DNA of 64,000 nt from Treponema sp. (GCA_024400915.1 JAKSLX010000001.1:124001-188000), one strand, 5' to 3'; shown: positions 35,029 through 43,045, counted from the stretch's first letter. The notes: generated by a model not told the origin, from the sequence alone. Translations and numbers: made by a program.

Positions 35029-36180
35029 TTACAGCCCTTCAGACATATCAAAAATAAGTTTCCTAGACAACTTTGCAGAATCAACTATTTCTCGTCCGTC
35101 AATAAATGCAACAGGCTTATACTGTTTATCGGCTGATAGAATTTTACAGACTCTATTGCTGCAGGATTCATCCATTTTAGTTACTATGCTTCCACTGAAT
35201 TCAAGATCAGCCTTTTGATGAAGGGCCATCATGTGTTCAAGAAGATCATCAGGAGTTGTCGAAGCTACAACAAACAACAACTTTCCGTTTTCTACGCTAC
35301 TGCAGATATCCTTGATGCACAAAAGATCATCAACCTCAAACATCGAATAGCCAGACAGATCTACAAAAATATAATTTTGAGTAGGCCGTAATGACAATTC
35401 TTCAATCAACCGTTCTTTTGAACTACATGCCGCAGATTCAACCTGAAGAATATTACCCCAATTGGAAAACACTTCCCTCGCACCAACATTCATGGTGTCC
35501 ATGGTTATTATCTTGAATAATCCTTGTGCTTTTCTGTTCAAAACATAAGGGGCAAGGATCTTTGCTATTCCAGAAGTCTTGCCACTACCCGTCGGGCCGC
35601 AAAAGAAAAATACCTTTTGATTCAGCCTTTCGATTTTGGAATTTACACATGCACTTGATTCATCTGGTTCGCTTAAACACACTTGCCCGTTCAACTTGTT
35701 TGATTCAATGAAAGCAATTATCTCGTTGAACTTTCCTAAGGCATATTCTCTTTTCTGACGCTCTGTATTTATTCTTTCTACATAAGCCTGAGAAAAGTCA
35801 TCAAGGAAATCACCACACTGAACAAGGCATGAAGCTACAAGCTGAGCAAGGCGGTTTATATTTTCTTCCGAAACAATCATTTTTCCCAAAGAGATTCTTA
35901 TACTTTTATTGTACACAAGATATACAAACGCTTCATCAAATCCTTTTTTCTCTATAAGCAGAAGTTCAAATCCAGCGTGTAATTTGACGGTCATTTCATA
36001 ATGATGGGAACCTTTAATACATTCATCCAATGTGTTTTCTATTTTCATCTCGGTCTTTAGCCTCTTGGAGAAATCCTCCCATGTAATTTTTTTGGCAGCC
36101 TGATTATCTTTTTCTAAATTCCCAATCGGTACATTAAGTGCTTCACGAACTTTCTGACATAATTTGCTATAGTCGATCAT
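35029..36180 (-). CDS. Divergent SRP-type (FlhF-like) GTPase
   Basis: 383 residues from ATG 36180, preceded by GGGAGG. The C-terminal half has the SRP54/FtsY/FlhF NG-domain order: P-loop GPTGSGKTSGIAK (195-207), MDTMNVGAREVF for the G2 region, VDLSG where DTAG is usual, and TKMDES for G4. Residues 1-185 have no family I recognise. The DTAG-to-DLSG change and the altered G2 suggest weakened GTPase activity. A flagellar FlhF normally sits in a flagellar operon; this one stands alone in the island, under the shared palindromic promoter at 36243. Confidence 0.72.
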   Translation of the reverse strand: MIDYSKLCQKVREALNVPIGNLEKDNQAAKKITWEDFSKRLKTEMKIENTLDECIKGSHHYEMTVKLHAGFELLLIEKKGFDEAFVYLVYNKSIRISLGKMIVSEENINRLAQLVASCLVQCGDFLDDFSQAYVERINTERQKREYALGKFNEIIAFIESNKLNGQVCLSEPDESSACVNSKIERLNQKVFFFCGPTGSGKTSGIAKILAPYVLNRKAQGLFKIITMDTMNVGAREVFSNWGNILQVESAACSSKERLIEELSLRPTQNYIFVDLSGYSMFEVDDLLCIKDICSSVENGKLLFVVASTTPDDLLEHMMALHQKADLEFSGSIVTKMDESCSNRVCKILSADKQYKPVAFIDGREIVDSAKLSRKLIFDMSEGL

Positions 36181-36225
36181 AATTCCTCCCAAAGATCTGT
36201 CATAACTATTACTGATATCAGTGGT

Positions 36226-36274
36226 AAAATATCAAAAACCCGTCTCACGAAATGAGATTTTTTTTGCTTATAAA
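36226..36274. promoter_or_regulatory. Palindromic promoter element, copy a (bidirectional)
   Basis: TCTCACGAAATGAGA at 36243-36257. Eleven nt beyond it on the plus strand lies TATAAA (36269-36274). Eleven nt beyond it on the minus strand lies TATTTT (36231-36226). One palindrome would thus serve both the transposase-like pseudogene (+) and the SRP-type GTPase gene (-). Confidence 0.7.
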
Positions 36275-36322
36275 TTTGCATTATCAGGGTTTATTTTTAT
36301 TATTTTCTTTACTGGAGGTTTA

Positions 36323-36823
36323 ATGGCAGAAAAAGATATTGCAGAAAAAACTCTTGAATCCTATAACGATGTTTTTGCCGACATCGTGAACGGATTGCCC
36401 TGTATGGTCTTGAAAACCAGACTGCAGTTGACCCAGACATGCCTCTTAGAATTTTGAGCTATGACGGTGCCGATTACTTTGCAAAACGCAAGAGAATACC
36501 ATGGAACAAAGGACACGATCAGGCATGTCGATGAGTTTTTCAAGCTGATGAAAGTCCTGACCAATGACAATAAATTTGAATCGATATATAATGAGAATAT
36601 CTCTAATGCAAAAGGAGGCGTAAACATGTGTGATTTCTTGGATACTGTAGAGGCTCGTGGCAAGGCTGCAGGTAGAAGTGAAGGAAAAATCGAAGGCAAG
36701 GCAGAAATTATTCAGGAATTGCTAAAGGCCGGAAAGATGACCGTAGAACAGATTGCAGACATGCTCAGGCTTCCTGTGGAAAAAGTAAAGGAACTTGCTG
36801 AGATGGTTCTTGTTTCTGCGTAG
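36323..36823 (+). pseudogene. Decayed PD-(D/E)XK nuclease-family transposase (Rpn/YhgA-like)
   Basis: Begins MAEKDIAEKTLESYNDVFADIVNG after a GGAGGT site. A deletion and frame change follow: in another frame ALYGLENQTAVDPDMPLRIL continues, reading SYDGADYFAKRKRI, and then jumps to the C-terminal part (VDEFFKLMKVLTNDNKFESIYN, MCDFLDTVEARGKAAGRSEGK). The intact relatives are about 300 residues; most of the catalytic middle is missing here. The 3' reading frame (36461-36823) is still open and may be expressed as a fragment. Confidence 0.8.
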
Positions 36824-36904
36824 TCGATAGTAGAATGATTTTTAGTTGATTGCAGCAGCCACTGATTCTGTGTAACTGCTGCTTTTCCAATTTTCTGCTG
36901 AATC

Positions 36905-37111
36905 TTATGGCTCACAACAGAATGGTTCCGGCGTTTTTCCGCAGAACTTGTCCTTAAGCTTGCCAACCTGATTTGCTACATCGCTTGCAACAGTCTTTGC
37001 AAGGTCTTCAGCATTTTCCTGAATGTTGATTGCAGACTGATTATTCTTGTGGCGGTAGTAACCGTACACAGTTCCGACTCCGATTGTAATTGCACCGATT
37101 AGTGACAGCAT
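36905..37111 (-). CDS. Small single-pass membrane protein, function unknown
   Basis: 68 residues from ATG 37111, chosen because AAGGAGG lies 7 nt upstream; an ATG 18 nt earlier has no RBS. One hydrophobic segment (LSLIGAITIGVGTVYGYY, about 2-19). A soluble helical part follows (IQENAEDLAKTVASDVANQVGKLKDK), then a Cys/Pro tail, CGKTPEPFCCEP. Composition recalls small YtxH-like stress proteins, but the similarity is too weak to assign. Driven by palindromic promoter copy b. Confidence 0.65.
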   Translation of the reverse strand: MLSLIGAITIGVGTVYGYYRHKNNQSAINIQENAEDLAKTVASDVANQVGKLKDKFCGKTPEPFCCEP

Positions 37112-37187
37112 AAAATGCCTCCTTGTCAAACTTGATATTCATAGAACCTAAAGTCCTAAACTTGAAACCTATAGCATTCTTATGAAA

Positions 37188-37219
37188 AGTATACCATCGG
37201 TTTGTCTCATGGAATGAGA
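37188..37219 (-). promoter_or_regulatory. Palindromic promoter element, copy b
   Basis: Minus strand: TCTCATTCCATGAGA (37219-37205), 11 nt (CAAACCGATGG), -10 TATACT (37193-37188). It drives the small membrane protein gene at 37111. The spacer resembles that of copy c (CAAAGACATGG). Confidence 0.75.
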
Positions 37220-37223
37220 AAAT

Positions 37224-37811
37224 TCAGAAATCGTAAATTAGAAGATTGTTTGTAATATCATAAATATTCTCGCATGATATAGGTTTTGTTTCTCGGCAAG
37301 ATAAATAGAGTTGATGGCAGCTGCATAAGGTTAAAATGCTTGGATCGCTTGAATTCAACTTCATGAGTTTATTTGCAATGTATCCAACAGCCGTAGCAAT
37401 TGAAACTGGGGATTTTGGATTGTAGGAAATGCCAAAGTATTTTGTTATCGTTTTTATCGCGGTATTATTCAAATCTGGAATCAGTTTTTTTGCAGCACTC
37501 TTGATGTCGTAAAGATTGAAACATAGTCGCTTACTTGTAGGATACCAGATGGACGGGCCGCAAAAGGTATTGTAAATTTCTTTTGTTTTTACTTCTGCAT
37601 TGCAGCAGAAAACAGGCAGGTCTCCGACAAAGGATGAAACTTTCTCTAGCAGTTCATTTGTCTCGTGAATTAGTGCATACCCAGGGTATGTATGTCCAGT
37701 ATGGTATGTGATTTTAATCTTTTTCCATAGCCTTCTGCCATTTCTAAACTTGACCAAAGCAAGCTTGGCAGAACTTCCACTCTTCTCAAAGTGCATTGCA
37801 GCAAAATCCAT
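37224..37811 (-). CDS. DEDD-exonuclease-fold protein with missing catalytic residues
   Basis: 195 residues from ATG 37811, with GGAGGT 6 nt upstream. The layout recalls DnaQ-type 3'-5' exonucleases. MDFAAMHFEKSGSSAKLALVKFRNG would be the Exo I strand, PVFCCNAEVKTKEIY the Exo II helix, and NLYDIKSAAKKLIPDLNNTAIKTITKYFGI the middle region. However, Exo I DxE reads HFE, the Exo II Asp is Lys, and no Exo III HxxxxD is visible. It may bind nucleic acid without cutting it. Assignment by pattern only. Confidence 0.5.
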   Translation of the reverse strand: MDFAAMHFEKSGSSAKLALVKFRNGRRLWKKIKITYHTGHTYPGYALIHETNELLEKVSSFVGDLPVFCCNAEVKTKEIYNTFCGPSIWYPTSKRLCFNLYDIKSAAKKLIPDLNNTAIKTITKYFGISYNPKSPVSIATAVGYIANKLMKLNSSDPSILTLCSCHQLYLSCRETKPISCENIYDITNNLLIYDF

Positions 37812-37834
37812 ATGAACCTCCAAGTAATGTCTTG

Positions 37835-37866
37835 AAGATACCATGTCTTTGTCTCATGGGGTGAGA
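37835..37866 (-). promoter_or_regulatory. Palindromic promoter element, copy c
   Basis: Minus strand: TCTCACCCCATGAGA (37866-37852), 11 nt (CAAAGACATGG), -10 TATCTT (37840-37835), then a short leader with GGAGGT to the ATG at 37811. Confidence 0.75.
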
Positions 37867-37998
37867 AAAAATGCTAAAGGATTCTTTATATCTAGAATGA
37901 AAATAAAATGATGTTGATTGTAATTTATTAATATTTATGTATGTTGGAATTGCTAATTTCTAAAACGATGATATAATTTTGGGGGGAAAATTGGAAGT

Positions 37999-38250
37999 AT
38001 GTCTAATTTCTATTGTGAATATTGTGGATCAAAGTTTTACTCTGTTAAATTACTTGTATCAAATCCTTGTGGCAGACATCCACTTGGCACGTGCAAAGGC
38101 CCTCATAAACTGTATGAAGGGAGCGAAAAAACTCAGTATATATGCAAGTATTGCGGAATGAAGTTTCCTACTCTATCTTTACTTACAGGGAATATTTGTG
38201 CACATCATCCCAATGGCGTTTGCAAGGGAAGACATGCGGCTATGCTGTAA
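37999..38250 (+). CDS. Small double zinc-ribbon protein
   Basis: 83 residues made of two copies of one ~36-residue unit: FYCEYCGSKFYSVKLL...CGRHPLGTCKGPH, and YICKYCGMKFPTLSLL...CAHHPNGVCKGRH. Each has C-x2-C, then C-x2-H-P, then C-x3-H: enough ligands for one or two zinc ions per unit. Such small proteins recur in many bacteria without assigned function. A promoter TTGCTA-N16-TATAAT ends near 37977. It marks the left edge of the AT-rich block. Confidence 0.78.
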   Translation: MSNFYCEYCGSKFYSVKLLVSNPCGRHPLGTCKGPHKLYEGSEKTQYICKYCGMKFPTLSLLTGNICAHHPNGVCKGRHAAML

Positions 38251-38448
38251 AGTTAGTTTCTTTTATTTAGAGTTATTGTTTTTGGGCGATGAAAAATAGA
38301 ACCTGATATAGGTATTGGTGAGTGTAGTTAATTTTTTTCAGAAGCAAATATTAGTTGTTATTGTGATATGCTAAAATGATTCAATGTACCACGTGTAATA
38401 GGATTTCATTGTTAACAAGAAAGAAGAGTCTTTATAAGGGAGTAAGAT

Positions 38449-39444
38449 ATGTCAGGTGAAATAGAATATTATGTTTTGGATGATTCTGAAAAATTTGTAA
38501 AAAAATTAAGATCATATAAATTGGGGTTTGGAAGTATTATTGATGTAATGAAATCTCAATCTGGATCAGTTTTTGATATGGTTAGCAAAGCTATTACTGA
38601 GTTTTGTCGTACAGATACAATAAGGCTTCCACTATTTACTGTATTTGGATTTGAAATAGGTGCAAAGTATGAAGAAAAGAGAGGAGGGAGTGCTGCTGCA
38701 AAAAAATCGTTACTTGCTGGTGCCCCTGGAATTATAGCTGGATTGGGGCTTGCTGCAATTGGTATAGCTTATAAAAGGCATGAGGCCAAAATACAGATAA
38801 AGGATAATATTGATTATTTTGCTTCTGCAGTAACAGCCTTTGCTTTTAATCCTTCGATAAATTATATGATATTAAATTCTAGTGATTCTATGGAAATAGA
38901 AAAAGAATTAGAGAAGATTCTAGTTAATGACTGGGGATATAACGAAAATTATATAAGTCATTATATTGATTATTGTAAGAAAATTGCTCCTGAAGATTTG
39001 TATAAAGAAATTTTAAACTTGAAGGAAATTATGAAAATAGAGGGTCTTGATAGTAATTCAATTAGTTTCAATTCAGAACTTATAAGGCTTGGTGAAAGAG
39101 TATTAAGGGATTTGTTTGATAAGTATCCTTATTCTAAAAGTTCGAATGAAAAAGAATCCGTCATCAATTTTTGCTTAGGAAAAAGAAGAATAGATTTGTT
39201 AAATATAGCAGATTACGACATAGATAGTAAGACCATAGAAAAGATGATTTTGTTCTCAGAAATTTCAAATGATTTTTTTGTTAAAATTAATGAGTTTGAA
39301 GAAAATTTTTCTATGGTAAAAGAAGATATTGAAAATCTTCAATTACTCTCTTGTAAAGAAATTGAACTTGCTATTAAATCGACAAAGAATCTAGCTGATA
39401 CATGGGAACAAAATAAATTAAAGTTTGAAGAATCAGAGGTATAG
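38449..39444 (+). CDS. Unknown protein with one hydrophobic hairpin, AAA+ island
   Basis: 331 residues, AT-rich codon use unlike the flanking housekeeping genes. The N-terminal ~80 residues are mixed. A hydrophobic Gly/Ala segment, LLAGAPGIIAGLGLAAIGIAYK (about 84-105), could insert in a membrane. The rest is predicted helical, acidic and Lys-rich, ending in a coiled coil (EEDIENLQLLSCKEIELAIKST region). RBS AAGGGAG at 38436-38442. One base separates it from the next gene, and the two form an operon converging on the AAA+ operon. I do not recognise the family. Confidence 0.72.
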   Translation: MSGEIEYYVLDDSEKFVKKLRSYKLGFGSIIDVMKSQSGSVFDMVSKAITEFCRTDTIRLPLFTVFGFEIGAKYEEKRGGSAAAKKSLLAGAPGIIAGLGLAAIGIAYKRHEAKIQIKDNIDYFASAVTAFAFNPSINYMILNSSDSMEIEKELEKILVNDWGYNENYISHYIDYCKKIAPEDLYKEILNLKEIMKIEGLDSNSISFNSELIRLGERVLRDLFDKYPYSKSSNEKESVINFCLGKRRIDLLNIADYDIDSKTIEKMILFSEISNDFFVKINEFEENFSMVKEDIENLQLLSCKEIELAIKSTKNLADTWEQNKLKFEESEV

Positions 39445-39445
39445 T

Positions 39446-40156
39446 ATGAATATAAATACTTCTATTAATAAATTAGATATTTGTAATACAAAGAAAAGGA
39501 TAGAAGAATATGAAGTCAATGTAGAAGAGATTAAGAAAAGAATTGACGAATTGGAAGAAAAATCTAATACAATAAAAGGAGACTTGGAAATTGAGGGTAA
39601 TAAATTTCTTTGGTTTAAATTTGAAAATAAAATAGATATAAATAAATTACAACAGGCATTGGATTATGAATCTAAAGCCATTAGTTATTCAAAATTATAT
39701 ACGGAAAAATTATTTCAAATATCTATGGAGTTACTAAAACAGACAGATAATCTTCTTGAGTATTGTGAAAAGATTAACAATGGAAATTTCTATTTGCTTT
39801 CCAGAACTGTTCAAGAACAAAATAAAATTATTACAGATAGCAATGAAGTTTTTACAAATAAAATTATTGATATAAAAGAGGGGAACAGTAAGCAATATAG
39901 TTTATTAAAAGAAAAAAATATAGAATTTAATGATCAATTAAATATTGTTTCTAATGCATTGAACCAACATAAAGACAGTTGTAGTAATGAATATAGTAAA
40001 ATATCAACTTGCATTGAGAAATATCAAGAGTGTGTTAAATCATTGGAAAATACTCATGATAAAACAATAAATATACAGAGAAAAGTTAACATAGCATTAA
40101 TATTAACTAATGTAATTACATTGTTGCTAATTATTGTTAAATATATATTTAATTAG
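39446..40156 (+). CDS. Tail-anchored coiled-coil protein, AAA+ island
   Basis: 236 residues from ATG 39446 (AGAGGT 6 nt upstream). Nearly all is helical: KKRIEEYEVNVEEIKKRIDELEEK near the start and further coils to residue ~205. It ends in one C-terminal membrane helix, ALILTNVITLLLIIVKYIF, making it a tail-anchored protein facing the cytoplasm. Its 3' end overlaps that of the AAA+ ATPase gene by 8 bp on the opposite strand. Tail-anchored proteins are typical clients of membrane AAA+ extractases such as Msp1. A functional link here is inference from position. Confidence 0.75.
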   Translation: MNINTSINKLDICNTKKRIEEYEVNVEEIKKRIDELEEKSNTIKGDLEIEGNKFLWFKFENKIDINKLQQALDYESKAISYSKLYTEKLFQISMELLKQTDNLLEYCEKINNGNFYLLSRTVQEQNKIITDSNEVFTNKIIDIKEGNSKQYSLLKEKNIEFNDQLNIVSNALNQHKDSCSNEYSKISTCIEKYQECVKSLENTHDKTINIQRKVNIALILTNVITLLLIIVKYIFN

Positions 40157-41435
40157 TCACATTACTTTCATTCAATTTCTTAGATTTTCGTTGTAATGCT
40201 TCTTTGCATATGTCCTTTAATTCTTCATTTTGGGTGGAATTAAATGACAGGCCTGCTTTCTTTCGTTCTTCTTCTATTTCTTCTGCGGCAGAAATGAAGT
40301 GCTTTTGATATACTTTTTCAGATTCCTCTAACACAGCTTTTGTACATGCTTTTATAATAATATTTCTTAATTCTCTTCCAGAAAATCCTTCATATTTGTT
40401 TGCTACGTATTTCATATCTACATCTTCAGCTAACGGAATATTAACACCTTTTTTATGTATATAACTATTAAGAATTTTCTCTCGTTCAATTCCATCCGGA
40501 AGTTTGAATTCAATATTAATTAGTCGTGTTAATATGGCCTTATCATAATTTTGATTCATGTTTGTAGCAAATATACATATTCCTTTGTAATCCTCAAGAC
40601 AAGTTAACAATTGACTTCTCATAGAGTTAATTGACTGAGCATGATTGTTATCAATATTTGTTAACCTTTTTGATAGCAGAGAATCTGCTTCATCAATGAA
40701 TAAAACAGAATCTGTTGTCTCAGCAGCAAGAAAAATTGCTTTTGCCATTTTTGGAGCTTCTCCAACATATTTACTTTCAATGTCTGCATAACTAGCAATG
40801 ATAATTTTTTTTCCTAATTTGCTTGCAATTCCATGGGCAGTCATCGTTTTTCCTGTTCCCGAAGCACCATAAAAATTAAGTAGAGAAGATGGATGTTTTT
40901 GGATATTTATTAGTCCCCATTCTATAAATAATTTATCTTTACAATGAATTATTTCGATACTCTCCAAAATTTTATTTTTTACACTTTCTGAAAGTGTTAT
41001 CTCATCAAATGTAAATAATGGATCAATGGGTTGATATCGCTTACTTAATTCTTTATAGTCATATTCATTTTTTTCATTTGACATAGCGGTACTTCTTCTA
41101 GGTGTTTCATTTGAGTCATTATTTTTTGTAGTCTCATTTTGTTTAGATTCACAAACTATCTTTACAGCGTATTCAATACTACTGTCAGATTTATTGCGTA
41201 TTAACTCAATAATGGTTCTCCTAAAATCCCCTAAAAACATGGGATTCTTTGAACATTGCTTATTAACTATGATATACAAATCATATGTGACTCGTGTATT
41301 TTCAGAAATTTCAATATCAATATCCAAAAATTCATTTTTCGAAATTTCTTGAGCGCGAACTTTTATTTCTTTAGAGTTTGATTCCAATAATTCACGCAGA
41401 CTGTTGTTTTGCTTACAATAAAAATATATTTTCAT
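40149..41435 (-). CDS. AAA+ ATPase, meiotic-clade-like (katanin/spastin/Msp1-type core)
   Basis: 428 residues. The N-terminal ~115 residues form a small alpha/beta domain of no known family, joined by a polar linker to an AAA module. Motifs: Walker A GASGTGKT (190-197), pore loop SKYVGEAPK (221-229), Walker B VLFIDEAD (244-251), sensor 1 ATN (290-292), Arg finger near 304 in LTRL, sensor 2 GFSGRELR (350-357). The K-Y-V-G-E pore loop is characteristic of substrate-threading AAA proteins. No protease or membrane domain. Last gene of a five-gene minus-strand operon. Confidence 0.88.
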   Translation of the reverse strand: MKIYFYCKQNNSLRELLESNSKEIKVRAQEISKNEFLDIDIEISENTRVTYDLYIIVNKQCSKNPMFLGDFRRTIIELIRNKSDSSIEYAVKIVCESKQNETTKNNDSNETPRRSTAMSNEKNEYDYKELSKRYQPIDPLFTFDEITLSESVKNKILESIEIIHCKDKLFIEWGLINIQKHPSSLLNFYGASGTGKTMTAHGIASKLGKKIIIASYADIESKYVGEAPKMAKAIFLAAETTDSVLFIDEADSLLSKRLTNIDNNHAQSINSMRSQLLTCLEDYKGICIFATNMNQNYDKAILTRLINIEFKLPDGIEREKILNSYIHKKGVNIPLAEDVDMKYVANKYEGFSGRELRNIIIKACTKAVLEESEKVYQKHFISAAEEIEEERKKAGLSFNSTQNEELKDICKEALQRKSKKLNESNVTN

Positions 41436-41439
41436 CAGT

Positions 41440-41808
41440 TCAGTCTTCTAGTACTAATATTCCATCGCTATTATTTAATTCTGTATATAGTTTATCTTCG
41501 CATTTACTGAATAATTTGTAATCTAATATTGAATCCTTATCTTCATCATACTTAACTAGAATGATAGTGTTTGGTGGATAATCATTAAGTAGTAATTTTT
41601 GATCTATTTTTTTTACTTTTGAAATAAAGCCCAAAATAATCTTAGCTGTCTTATCTTTTTTAAAGTTTTTAATATAATCAACGGTTAGTTCCATATTTTC
41701 TATTTCTGGAGTCAATCTTGTAGCAACTTTGGTTTTCATAAAGTTGAAACCTTGACTTGCAGCAATTCCTGTTAATATTCCAATACCGTAAATAATCGCA
41801 GAATTCAT
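41440..41808 (-). CDS. Small membrane-anchored protein with DGILVLED tail
   Basis: 122 residues. A hydrophobic N-terminal helix (about 2-20, AIIYGIGILTGIAASQGF) anchors it. A C-terminal domain of ~70 residues (from AKIILGF) ends YDEDKDSILDYKLFSKCEDKLYTELNNSDGILVLED. The same tail ends the two upstream proteins. The AAA+ gene follows after 4 nt. DNA encoding the tail differs among the three genes, so the protein motif, not recent duplication, is conserved. Confidence 0.75.
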   Translation of the reverse strand: MNSAIIYGIGILTGIAASQGFNFMKTKVATRLTPEIENMELTVDYIKNFKKDKTAKIILGFISKVKKIDQKLLLNDYPPNTIILVKYDEDKDSILDYKLFSKCEDKLYTELNNSDGILVLED

Positions 41809-41820
41809 ATGTCGCCTTCC

Positions 41821-42186
41821 TTAGTCTTCAAGAATCAATATACCATCATTATCATTTAATAGGGTATATATTTCATCGTCACAAGTTTTAGCTATATCAT
41901 ATTTCTTTACATCAATGCCAAGACCTAATTGTACTATCAATACGGCGGTACTTGATGGTGTTGGAATACCCATCTTTTCTGTAAATGCAAGAAGAATTTT
42001 TGTATGCTGTGTCTTATAGTCAGGCAGTTCCGATAGTGATAGTTTATTTTTTGTATACTCAAAACCACGTTCACTTAGCCAATCATAAATCTTCTTATAC
42101 ATATCATTTAACGATGTTTGAACAGAAGCCTGAATATTATCTGCCTTGGTTTTTATTTCATTAAATTTATTTGAAATTATATCCAT
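41821..42186 (-). CDS. Small soluble protein with DGILILED tail
   Basis: 121 residues with no hydrophobic anchor. The N-terminal half is amphipathic helix (NEIKTKADNIQASVQTSLND). The C-terminal domain, from TKILLAF, ends KKYDIAKTCDDEIYTLLNDNDGILILED, matching its neighbours. The ATG lies 3 nt after the preceding stop, and its ribosome-binding site GGAGG is formed by the LED-coding end of that gene. 12 nt before the next gene. Confidence 0.75.
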   Translation of the reverse strand: MDIISNKFNEIKTKADNIQASVQTSLNDMYKKIYDWLSERGFEYTKNKLSLSELPDYKTQHTKILLAFTEKMGIPTPSSTAVLIVQLGLGIDVKKYDIAKTCDDEIYTLLNDNDGILILED

Positions 42187-42189
42187 TTG

Positions 42190-42558
42190 TTAATCCTCCA
42201 GTACTAAAATGCCGTCATTTTGTTCAAGTTGTTTCAAGACCTTTTCATCGTTTTCAACCACAAGATCTGATTGGATAACTTCATCATTTGCTTCGTCATA
42301 TTCAACGAAGAATACAGATTCGTCTTGTTGAGTTTCTTGAAGTTCCAAATTTGTTAATGAAATATGTTTTATTCTTTTGTCTTTCAAAATATTTTTGCAT
42401 GTTCCACAGATAATTTTTGTGTCTTGCTTTTTTTTCCATCGCTTAATCATGGAAATTGTCCACTTAATTCCTTTAATAACAGCTTTGCCTATTTCGACAA
42501 ATGCCAAAAATGCTACTACAATTGCATTAAAAATAATTGCTACCGTTGTTAAAAACAT
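42190..42558 (-). CDS. Small membrane-anchored protein with DGILVLED tail (N-terminal TM)
   Basis: 122 residues. A long N-terminal hydrophobic helix (VAIIFNAIVVAFLAFVEIGK, about 6-25) is followed by a basic stretch (MIKRWKKKQ). A domain begins TKIICGTCKNIL and includes VFFVEYDEANDEVIQ, ending KVLKQLEQNDGILVLED. A C-x2-C pair is present but alone. RBS AGGAGAA. It is almost the same length as the two downstream paralogues. Confidence 0.75.
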   Translation of the reverse strand: MFLTTVAIIFNAIVVAFLAFVEIGKAVIKGIKWTISMIKRWKKKQDTKIICGTCKNILKDKRIKHISLTNLELQETQQDESVFFVEYDEANDEVIQSDLVVENDEKVLKQLEQNDGILVLED

Positions 42559-42568
42559 AAGTTTTCTC

Positions 42569-43024
42569 CTAAATTAATATTTTTTCTCCAGATTTAATAT
42601 CATCAGCGATTAATTGTGCTTTCATTTCAATTTCTTCATTAGTTTCTAATGAAGATAGTTTTAATGTTGTGGCTGTTTTGCATATGATTTTACAATATCC
42701 ATTTATACCGTTCCTCCTTAATATTATTTTTAATATTGCTTTTGTAAGAATATCTTCAATTGTAATAATTAACTGATTGAAAACATTCTTTACAACATCA
42801 TAACCATCTTCTATTATTCTTTCTAATTTTCTATTTTCAAATTTGTTCTTTACATATTGAAGACACGCTATAGCTGGTTTAACCATTTTTTCTGGTACTG
42901 TTTTATTCAATAGTGTATTTTGGGACATAGTGTGAAACAAATTTGGAACTTGCATGTTTTCATTCGTACTCGTCATGTATTCACTTTCATTTGGAAAAAA
43001 ATGATTATATATATCCATTTGCAT
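42569..43024 (-). CDS. First gene of the AAA+ operon, unknown protein related in its C-terminal part
   Basis: 151 residues. The first ~45 residues are polar. A helical middle follows (PEKMVKPAIACLQYVKNKFENRKLERII). The C-terminal part begins GYCKIICKTATTLKLSSL, which weakly echoes TKIICGTC in the next protein, and ends ADDIKSGEKILI rather than the DGILxLED tail. The start (ATG 43024, or 43018) is 13 nt from a -10 TATAAA (43043-43038) that abuts an XRE operator. The stop is 10 nt before the next ATG. Confidence 0.65.
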   Translation of the reverse strand: MQMDIYNHFFPNESEYMTSTNENMQVPNLFHTMSQNTLLNKTVPEKMVKPAIACLQYVKNKFENRKLERIIEDGYDVVKNVFNQLIITIEDILTKAILKIILRRNGINGYCKIICKTATTLKLSSLETNEEIEMKAQLIADDIKSGEKILI

Positions 43025-43045
43025 TATTCCATTTAATTTTATACC

